Source: Rhizopus arrhizus (lineage: Eukaryota; Mucoromycota; Mucoromycetes; Mucorales; Rhizopodaceae). Taken from it: a DNA stretch of 64,000 nt. Each line of letters begins with the position of its first letter. Position 1 is the first letter of the stretch. Both the position numbers and the translations under genes were made by a program. Of this stretch, positions 55,086 through 64,000 are shown piece by piece. Under the pieces are notes generated by a model, which was not told where the DNA came from, did not search any database, and saw only the letters and a program-made list of their open reading frames with translations. Where the stretch lies: NCBI GenBank assembly GCA_024220505.1, contig JAKZZE010000003.1:1674001-1738000 (forward strand), read 5' to 3'.

Positions 55086-56237
55086 ATGTACAAGCATTCT
55101 ATTACAGATAAAAAAAGAAGGCTTATATTAGCCTCCTTAATTCTTATTACAACTCCATTTATATACTTTACATACGTATTCACTCGTCCTGATACGATAT
55201 CACATTATAATAATGATTCAACTTCGAACAATAGCTGCTTTTGCAATTCTCTCCCCATAGAACAGCCATTGGAAGTGAAGAAGGAAGAAATTAGTATTGA
55301 TATCAAACTTCCTCCACTTCCTCAAGAAACAACAGATAAAATCAATGGAAACTTGTTAAAAGATAGAATCCTTATCGTTGCAGCAGCTAATTACGGAATG
55401 CGGAACCATGTCTATAACTGGATAGAATCGCTTAAACGGACCGAAGTAACAAAGTTTATTATTTTCTGCTTGGATGATAAGCTTTATGAACACCTCATTT
55501 TAGCAGGTTACGATCGTCAAGTGGCAAAGATACCTGATACATGGTTTCATCAACAAGTAGAAGCAAGCTTCTCTCTCTATTTTAGTGAAACATATCGTAT
55601 TATCACTCATGCGAAAACGTTAGTTGTACAACAATTACTTTACCTGGATATTTCCGTCTTTTTTTCAGATATTGATATTGTTTGGATAAGACCTCAAATT
55701 GTAGAATATATGAATACGATGATGAAAATGAGACCTCAGACAAGCGTATTATTTCAGCAGGAAGGCGTAGATCAACAGGAGGTCAACAGCGGATTTTATT
55801 TGATGCGACCTACAGCGATCACAAAACGACTCTTGGCAGAAACCATTGTTATACAAGATACGAATGAAAAATTGACACAGCAAGGAGCTATGAATGCCGC
55901 CTTAAATAAGTTGGATTTAGATATTCGTACGACAGGAGTTGTCTTGTTGGATCTTTTATATTTTCCTAATGGTCATGTTTATTTCAATCTTGATCTTCCT
56001 CGACAGCGTGGTATCAAACCCTTTATTGTTCACGCGAATTATTTGGTAAGCAAGGAAAAATAATATAGAAATAGTATGGCTAACTTAGCTTCAATTGTGA
56101 ATATATAGATTGGTGAAGATAAAAAAACAAAATTAATGGAACAAAATATGTGGTATCTTAACGACACATGGCTAAATGAAATTGACATTAAATTTGAGCA
56201 GCACTATGTTGAGCCTAAAAGTGAAAATACAATCTAA
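55086..56237 (+). CDS. Nucleotide-diphospho-sugar transferase family, type II membrane protein
   Basis: Two exons, 55086-56045 and 56109-56237, give 362 aa. The ATG at 55086 (MYKHSITDKKRR) is chosen; the GTG two codons earlier is not a start. A single membrane anchor (LILASLILITTPFIYFTYVF) lies at residues 13-32 after basic residues, so the catalytic domain should face the Golgi lumen. The domain has ILIVAAANYGMRNHVYNWIE, VQQLLYLDISVFFSDIDIVW with the metal-binding DxD, VLFQQEG, EVNSGFYLMRPT and PFIVHANYL. This is the PF03407-type fold of plant arabinosyl-/xylosyl- and related transferases. The sugar is unknown. Confidence 0.85.
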
Positions 56238-57732
56238 AAACCTTATATGAAACAATCTACTAATACTTTTGTACAACTATTCTTTAATACATATACCCTT
56301 CAATAAAAGGCCCGTGTTTATCTTCCTTGTCTAATGTTTTACAAGCATTTTTTTTTCTGGCTAAAGCAAATACCATTTTCTTTTCCCGCACTTGATCCAG
56401 TCACTCTTAAATGTTTTTTATAATTAGACCAACTCTAGTAGCACTGATGGGCGTGAATGCTTTTTTTTTTCTGTCTTTCTTTATTTGTAAGGAACATGTG
56501 ATTAACCCAAAACTAAAAGAATACAAATTGACTGTATTTTAAAGCTTTTTAAGCTCGAAAAAAGTTAATCAAATACAAATATCACATTTTGCGAATGCTT
56601 TGTCAAGATTTTTCTAAATAAAAATACTAATTTCTCTAATTTTGACTACTTCATTGTAGATAAAAAAAGGTTTTGTAGCCTCTTCCCGAATAATAGGATT
56701 TAAATCTGTATTTAAATTATAATTTACTTTTCTGGAAATAAAATAGACAACAAGAGGATATGGACACAAAAACTTCCCACTTTTTCATGTGTCTTTATGG
56801 CATTCATAATTTATTATCTCTTTTTTCTCTTTAATCAAACATAAAGTTGCTTTTTGCCTTCAAATACTTACATTAGCATTGATATGCTTTTGTGATACAG
56901 TTATTCACATTCTGATCCGTGAACATTTGAAACCTCCCTTATTTGTGCTCTGCTACACTATTCTCGAAAATCATTTGTCAATTTCAGCTGGTTTCAAAAA
57001 GGCATTTTGCAATTTCATTAATTTAAAATTAACCAAAATAAAATAAAATAAAAAAAAGGCTTATTTAACTCATTTGAAGAATTCAAATTAGCCAAATAAC
57101 AAGCTTTAATTTATTTTTCATTTATTCCTAAGCAAATGAAAAGGACAATCCATCTCATTAGGCCAAAGGCATAGAACAGTAACTGATTGTGATTGACATC
57201 GATAAACATAAGTCTTAATACAAGGTCATAATTATAATAAAACAAAATACAAATTTATTTAAATAAGATCATACAATCAGCTTTAAGTAAACATATCATA
57301 GCAGAGTATGCGCTGTATAAATGATACTTCTTTGATAAGAAGAAGTATCAACTAAAATAGCAAGGCCTTTTTCTATTGTCAGAAATCACAACCTATATCA
57401 TAAATATTATTAATCTTTCATACAATTGTATTGATTTTATTCAAAGCAGCGAGGAATTCCTAGAATGAAAAGATAGCTTATGACAGACATGCAAAAGAAC
57501 AAGTGAAAAGTTTTCAGAATCATAACTATAGATGGCCCTTGCTAAAATATCTGAAGACTAGAAGAATGTTTACAATAGAAAATACCAAGCGACTCAACCA
57601 ATAAGATATAAATACCTAAATTCAATTAAGATAATTTTTGCTTTTGATAAATGCTATTCTTTATTTGATCAATAATAGCATATCTAAAGTTAACAAAAAA
57701 AAAAGGCTGTACTACGTATATTAAGAACGTTA
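56238..57732. other. 1.5-kb intergenic region
   Basis: AT-rich between the 3' ends of two convergent genes. No coding or RNA signal recognised. Confidence 0.45.
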
Positions 57733-60083
57733 TTAACTACATTCAGCACAACACATATCGATAAATAACCCTTCGTTAGAAAGATCCTGTCTATTCCCCC
57801 ACCATGTAGGAAATGGAATAGTAATGCCATTACCACCACCTTGCACTGATAAAGAAAGCAAGAATACCATAACAGAAGTACCTGAATCCAATGCAGCCGA
57901 AAGTAAATAGTTTTTCTTTGCAAACCAAGCTGTATAACGTCGCTTCACATAATATTGTGAATAAGCAACAATGAAAAAGGAAACAGTAATCCAACAAGTT
58001 GGGGAACCAGGCACTATCAAATATCCATTGGCGATCATGGGAATATTTATATAATGAAACCCGGCTTGAGGAAATTTTTTATGCAATAACCAGATTGGCA
58101 ACGGTAAAAAGAATCCAATGACAAATGCCCACAAGACAATGTGATAACGACTCTGCGGACCAAACATAGCCATGGGACCAATAGCTCCCCAGGTCATAGC
58201 CGCAGAGTTCATTATCTGAAAACTTGTGCCGCTCCAAAACTGATTTCCATTGGGAAGCAGCAGGACGGCAGCCTTGCTTTCAACAATGATCTTATTCATA
58301 ATATAATTAAAAATCGCACCAATGATAGTGCCTAGTACTTGATAAATAAATGTCATCCTGGGAGGAACCTTCATATAGTGGCCAATCTTGAGATCGTTAG
58401 CCATGGCCCCGGCTTGTGATATTGTGTTATAACCAAGCGTCTTGAAATACATGTTGGCAACGGGAAGTCCAGGCAATATAAAGCCGCCAATCATTTCTGC
58501 AGCAACATTGAGACCGACACCACTACCAGTGATTGCAATAATCATGTTGAGTGGAAGTGAGAGTACAGTTGAGAGCACGATAGCAACAATGGCTCCCCAC
58601 CAAGGGAATCCACTGTGATTGGTATAGGCAATGCCGATATTAACAGCAGCACCACCGATAAAGATGCCATAGTACCACCATTGAGGGACCTCTGGGTAGC
58701 TTTTCATCAGTTTCATATGAATATCTACATCTCCTGAATTAAGGTTTTTGGTAAAGACACGAAGAGTGCTCCAAATCTGTTTTCCGTAGAACAAAATAAT
58801 ATGTGAAATGGTAGCAGTAAGCGCCATGTTTAGTACAACATAGGAAATGGAAAAAACAGTAGAGTATACAGGTGGACCAATTTCGGCCAAGGCGGTTTGA
58901 TTGACAGTGTTGTCGCTGTTTAGCATTTGGTGTTGTGGGTATTGACGAGAGGTTCCATTAGGGTAAAGTTGAAAAATATCATTGGATAAAAATGGGAAGC
59001 TTTGAGCATTCCATACATTAAAATAGTACACAAGAGGGCTGACTAACCACATAAGAAGGATACCACCAAGAACATTCATTTGGACCCAAAAAGGAAGAAC
59101 AAGTGGGCTTATACCATTTAAGAGATTCCAGTCGAAACAGAATGTGAAAATGCCTAATCCTTCGTTAGGGCTTCTGCCACCAAAGAGATACTGGACCCAG
59201 TGACTGTTTTGTTTAACAATACATACTATTGAGATGCTACCGAGAAGTGGGAATATGTATTGAGGGATAAATTCGTATATAAAGATTGCACCAAAAATGA
59301 TAAAGAAAAATCGGGTACGTTTTCTGGATTCATCGTTATTTATGTTGAATGTACTCAATACGGAAACAAGCGGAAGGGTTGCAGGCCAAATCAAATTAGA
59401 TGGGTATACTAAAAATGGTCGAAGTTGGCCGGCGATGCCGTAACCGATAAGCTGTGTGGCAAGCAAAAAGAAGATGGAACCAGCAGCCCCTGGCGTACTT
59501 TGAAAATAAAGCTCTTGAGTGGCTAATACCAAAGTGCCGTATGCAGAAGTATTGGCAGATGAGACCATAATATAGATGCACGTATGTTCCTTGTAGTTAA
59601 ATGGCCCAGGATTTAGCCAACCGTGCTGTGGTAACCATTTAGACCAAGTTGTACATACCAAGTATGCAATAATCAGCAAAAAAATATTTGATAAACTATT
59701 AGCCACCGGTTTGAATTGCATCAATTGCGAAACAGAAGATGAAAGAATGGAAAGGATCTGCATACTGCTTTTTAGAAAACCCTATTTCTCGCTAAATATC
59801 TTTAATTTTAACTTACCAATCCTGTTAGAAGACAGCGAAAGGTCAATACTGGAAGATCAGGGTTGTCTTCAATGATTGCAATATCGTTTACAATAGCAAC
59901 ATCTGTTTCATCTGTATCGAACTGATACCTGTCTATATTCTCTGCATCTTCCTCATCACAATTTGATTGCCTAAAACTTTTAATACCTAATTTCTCTTGG
60001 GTCTCCACAGGTTTCTCGTTGGGATCATTGCTCTTTCCAGCAGAAAGTACTTCTTCTGTAGCAGATATTTCTTCAAAATTCAT
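57733..60083 (-). CDS. OPT-family oligopeptide transporter
   Basis: Two exons, 60083-59817 and 59757-57733, give 763 aa. The acceptor at 59757 (GCAG before ATC) is the only one keeping the frame and yields TGLILSILSSSVSQLMQFKP. An acidic cytosolic N-terminus of about 80 residues ends in DNPDLPVLTFRCLLTG. About 14-16 hydrophobic segments follow. Family motifs include GPFNYKEHTCIYIMVSS (the NPGPFNxKEH signature), SPLVLPFWVQMNVLGG, QAGAMANDLKIGHYMKVPPR (the family's SNQ/LKxGHYMKxPPR motif) and FGPQSRYH. It imports tetra-/pentapeptides or metal chelates at the plasma membrane by proton symport. The ATG at 60083 fits the family length. Confidence 0.95.
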
Positions 60084-62449
60084 GCAAATACCTTTTTTGT
60101 TTGCTTTTTTTGTTTTGTTTTGCAGGAAAATTGTTCCGAATAAATATGTGAGTTAAAAAAGGAGTAAAATAAAAAAAGAAAGAGATAAGAAGGATTAAAA
60201 GTATACACAAACATTTTACCATTTTATGTTATAATATATACTTTTTTTTTTTTTTTTTTTTTTTATGTGCAAATCTCTGATTTAGAGGGGAAAGACAGAT
60301 ACCTATACAAATTACAAAGATTAGTTTATGATTGTAAGCAACAGTGATCCTGTGTATTATATTCAAAAGTTATTGTGATCGTATAATATCTTTATGATAA
60401 TAGACTATTCTATGAATATTAACATCCAAGAGTTTCTTTTGAATAACTTCTAGTAGTTTAATTGAAGCATGCTTTTTATGAAGATGATCTAACAATATCC
60501 CTAAAGAAAAGGAAAGAGAGAGCAGTTTATGGTAGTTCCGCAAAGTTGACAGGTGTTTGCTTTTCTCGGATGATAGTATTAAAGGGACACCATATTTTTT
60601 TGATGTTTATAACCCACAAAAAGGGACAAGGGGAAGAGCTGCTATAGAGTTGCTCCGAATTTAAAGTAAGAGAGAGAACTAACAAAACAGATTCAAATAA
60701 ACGAATATAGCTTGTCTTTTATAAGAATTATAATAAATAGTAGACGTTATAATTATCAAACTCGATCTGCTTAATTATATTTGCTAGAATTCACAATATT
60801 GTAATATAAAGTGGAATGACAGCTCTTACATCGCTTTTTCTAATAAAGGCATTTTGTCCTCCCTTTGATCATTTAATCAAAACATGTGTAGATTTATGCA
60901 AAAACTCATTGTTCTATATTTAACAGTTGAAAACTACTGTGAATATACACTATAATGTAAATACAACCATTTGTTCTTAACTTCATATCCGTCGGCAGTA
61001 TCTTAGGGCTTGCTTCACGTAATAACGAAGGAAAATCAGGAATAATACTTTGTATTGATTCGCATTATTTACGGTATTAATATAGTAAAAATTTTCTTAT
61101 GTCATGGTTGATTTTTAGCAAGCTGTCTCCCTTATTAGACTATTATAAAACACAATTAAAATCGGACCTTAGCTTTACTGCTTATCCCGCATTACTGCTC
61201 CTTTCCTCTCGTGGATGAATAATGAGGATTTATCAATGCTACTCCTTCTTTTTAGAAACATCATTGATGAATTGAAAACAAAAGAATTACTTAAAACGGT
61301 CGAACATTATGGATAAAATACCCCTCAAATATTGTAATAATTTGTTGCTTTACATAGTAAACAGCATGGTTTCTTTTTTCAACAGTATTGTTTTGTTTGG
61401 GCCCTTTATTTCAGTTTTGATATCCGTAAAACATTTGCTTTTTTTATTTTTGTTTTTTGGAGACTTGAGAATTGAATAAAAACGAACTGGGATAGATAAT
61501 GATACGTAGAAAGAAAATTACTTGTCAAAGATATTTTCACTATTTAACAAAGACCGCATTACCATTAAATGGCAAGAAACAAATCGGTACACATTTTCGA
61601 AAGAATTTAATCTTAAAAAAACGTAAAGTACCCAATTGTGTAAATGTATTTAGAAAGCTAAAATTAGCGACAGAATGTTCCTTGATTAAGTTCACGGACT
61701 ATAAATAACAAGTTACTATAAGCACATATATTAATTAGTCATGATTGACACCTTGTATTTACAATAGAAATTAAACAACAAATATTTAAGAATTAAACAT
61801 AAACCTACTCAATCTAGACCTATAGTAATGAAGTTAATACCTTTTTGAATTAATAGATGCCTATACCATGCGTGAGAAAAAAGGGGAGAATGATTTATCG
61901 CTTCCTTTTTTTTTTCGAGATTCACTCTATGTGTCTCCATAGAGAGCATAGACTAAGAGAGGGAGATGGCTTAATTATGAGGGATTCTTTTTTTTTTTTC
62001 CTTTTTTTTTTTTTTTTTTTTTTTTTTATTTTTTTTATTTTTTTTATTTTACAAATATATAATTTTCATTGGATCTCTTGTAAAAAAACAAAAAAAAAAA
62101 ACAGGGTTTCGTAAGCTTATTTTACCTTTGCGGTATTTATATGTCTCTGCGCATTTTTCTTTCCCCCTTTTTTTATTCATTTAGTAATTTGACTCCTATA
62201 GGATAACTGTAGGAGTGGATTTTTTTTGGGGGGAGGAAACGAGCAAAACAAAGAAATGAATGTGTATAAGATATAAACAAAACTAGGATTTTTACTTTAT
62301 TATTGATAATGTTATTTACACATATTTTGCTTTTGTTTTGAAAATGGATTATAAATACAAAAAAAAAAAAAAAAAAAAAAGAACTACTTGTACATGTAAT
62401 AAGAAAACAAAAGAGAGAAAGAGAAAGAGAGAGAGAGAGAAGGAGATCA
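60084..62449. other. 2.3-kb AT-rich spacer with low-complexity tracts
   Basis: Upstream region of the OPT gene and 3' flank of the Arf-GEF. It contains a T24-type tract at about 60241, a long interrupted T tract at about 61988-62052, an A tract at about 62360 and GA repeats at 62411-62442. A 69-codon frame at 61499-61708 (MIRRKKITCQRYFHYLTK) is basic but unrecognised. No gene is supported. Confidence 0.4.
62411..62442. repeat. GA-rich microsatellite
   Basis: AGAGAGAAAGAGAAAGAGAGAG-type run just downstream of the Arf-GEF stop; length-variable sequence with no coding role seen. Confidence 0.7.
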
Positions 62450-62611
62450 AGAGGACATGACCTTGTCTTGAAGAGCAAGGGACTTTTCAATCGAATCACA
62501 ATAGTTTTGATACTTGATGATCTCATGCAATAAATAGTGAGACTTACTTTCCCAATTGGCCATTGCACGGTTTCCAAATTTACTGTTGCTAATACTGCTG
62601 CTACTATTGTT

Positions 62612-62644
<33 letters not shown>

Positions 62645-63998
62645 GGAACCAGAGAAATAGAGCTCCATCTTGGGCTTAAGGTCACGGTGAAGATCGAGTT
62701 CGATACTCAGTTCACGTACATGTTTGGAGAGAGCATGATATTGAGCGCTTTCATCAAGAAGACTACTCATCATAGGTGGACTAGGTGCTTGCCATTCATG
62801 AATTGTCACAGTTTCATTCATCTTGCTATCCAAACAGGTTCCCCATCCATATTCCATTGAGCTCACACCACTAGCAAAGGGTCCTTTACTTTCACGAGCG
62901 GCCCAGTAGTTACAAGTAGAGACCCATTCATGAACCTGTTCATCCGAGCCAACTTGAAAGAGATATACAGCACCATTGGATTGCTGAAGAGCAAATGCAT
63001 GCTGTCGTTGACGACTATAGCCAGAGGGGAGAGCATTAGCAAGAGCATGTTTGAGGTCGATGCAACCGATTATTTGAGCACGAGAGAGCCAATCTCCACC
63101 ACCAACCACGGCCTCACTGGCATTCATGCTGCTACTATGACCGCTACAATCAGATATGCAAGAGGCAGAGTCAGATAAAGAAGATGAGCGACTAGTAAGG
63201 TTGCGAAGGCGGTGAGCGGGATTGCGTCGACGTTGGCTCTCTACTTGACTGGAAGACTCAAGCTTATACATACGGAGCTGGCTACGATCAACGACCATGA
63301 AGCATTCCTTCCAGTCACGGTGCTTGGCTTTTTGGTTTGTCTTTTCTAAGAGATGTTTACGTACAACCATGCCTTCCTTATAGTAAGGCGCACTGCTAGT
63401 GTAGGTAGTAGGGAGCTCAGTGTAATGAAGTTGAGAAGCGATAGATTGGTATTGAACGATGGAGGTAGTAGATGATTTGGTAGAGACAACCGATGGACAA
63501 TGAATAGTGGATGTAGGACTAGCAGGACGAGGAGGGTTGATATCTTCTTCACATCGAGCACTGCTATTACTATTACTTTTCCACATGATGGTACCAACAC
63601 TACGCTTGAGGGCTACGCTCACTCGGTTTCTATTGATCAGATTGTTACTGTCGCTACTTTTGATGACAATAGTGCTTGAGGGATTAGTGATCTGCTGTTG
63701 ACGAATACTTGTATACATTTGCTTTAGTAAGTTTCTAATCTCCATATCCCAAGACTTGGATCCTAAATTCCAAGAGGATGTATTGTGAGGCATCGAGTCA
63801 ACAGAGGGTGCATAACTAAGCGAGCTGGAGCTTGTACGGCTTTGATCACTGGGAGTATGTTGAAGACTGATACCACTGGTATGACAATGATCATGATCTA
63901 AATGGTCTTCTTCAGCGTATGCAGGGGCACCAATCTGAGTACGAATGGCATTCATCGTATTCTTGATGAATTCGGCACGAGTCATTTTTCTATAGTCG
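62450..63998 (-). CDS. Sec7-PH Arf guanine-nucleotide exchange factor, C-terminal part (5' end outside window)
   Basis: The last exon runs from about 63989 (after an AG acceptor, ACTATAG) to the stop at 62450, giving about 513 residues. It begins KMTRAEFIKNTMNAIRTQ, the usual end of a Sec7 domain, so earlier exons lie past base 64000. A long Ser/Thr-rich linker follows. A PH domain (YYKEGMVVRKHLLEKTNQKA, WKECFMVVDRSQLRMYKL, then HAFALQQSNGAVYLFQVGSD) contains a large Ser-rich insertion. A run of 13 Asn, encoded by GTT repeats on the plus strand near 62613-62645, precedes a C-terminal helix. Such proteins activate Arf GTPases at membranes (EFA6/YEL1 type). The ATG at 63985 is internal. Confidence 0.85.
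62613..62645. repeat. GTT trinucleotide repeat (poly-Asn codons)
   Basis: Consecutive GTT on the plus strand corresponds to AAC codons giving about 13 Asn in the Arf-GEF. This is a coding microsatellite. Confidence 0.8.
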
Positions 63999-64000
63999 CC

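Noticed and set aside
1..64000. CRISPR arrays, bacterial-type operons and ribosome binding sites
   Set aside because: The window is eukaryotic: spliceosomal introns, no Shine-Dalgarno pattern and no regularly spaced identical repeats of CRISPR length.

Overview
This window is eukaryotic and most likely comes from a Mucoromycotina (Mucorales-type) fungus. The evidence is strongly AT-rich spacers, short spliceosomal introns (about 45-75 nt) in almost every gene, tightly packed genes, and a transposon set typical of that lineage: CCHC-type LINEs, DIRS-type tyrosine-recombinase retrotransposons, Tc1/mariner, a Harbinger/PIF relic and a repeated gene family with a serine-recombinase-like segment. 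The lineage call is inference. All gene models below were spliced by eye from reading frames and GT/GC...AG signals.

Left part (1-23,240) is a transposon graveyard. Two different LINE elements (A, minus, running off the left edge; B, plus, ending in a poly(A) tail near 9842) lie head to head. Their ORF1 start codons overlap inside a perfect 20-bp palindrome at 4630-4649. Next come a decayed multi-exon serine-recombinase-like gene (9953-11570, minus), a Tc1/mariner transposase that looks intact (12231-13532, plus), and a DIRS element (13593-17953, minus) whose 106-bp inverted repeats and internal complementary region fit to the base. After it come Harbinger, unknown-family and second-DIRS relics.

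Right part (23,580-64,000) is a gene-rich euchromatic block: a PAQR receptor, CK2 beta, a four-LIM protein, DENR/TMA22, a zinc-finger protein, an ankyrin protein, EMG1, SIN3, a UBE2G1-like E2, 2-oxoglutarate dehydrogenase E1, a MoaB/CinA-like protein, a CCCH-finger methyltransferase, MZT1, polynucleotide kinase/phosphatase, an RGG-box (caprin-like) protein, a type II membrane nucleotide-sugar transferase, an OPT oligopeptide transporter, and the 3' part of a Sec7-PH Arf-GEF that runs off the right edge. One broken Tc1 copy (38447-39723) interrupts this block. Most neighbours are convergent or divergent with very short gaps (stop codons 1 nt apart at 50207/50209; starts 69 bp apart at 51408/51478).

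The host genes are unrelated housekeeping functions (ribosome biogenesis and translation, chromatin repression, mitochondrial TCA cycle, DNA repair, spindle nucleation, ubiquitination) and show no operon-like logic. The most unusual signals are in the mobile half: the palindromic LINE-LINE junction, the matching reading-frame change in both endonuclease domains, and the complete DIRS termini.
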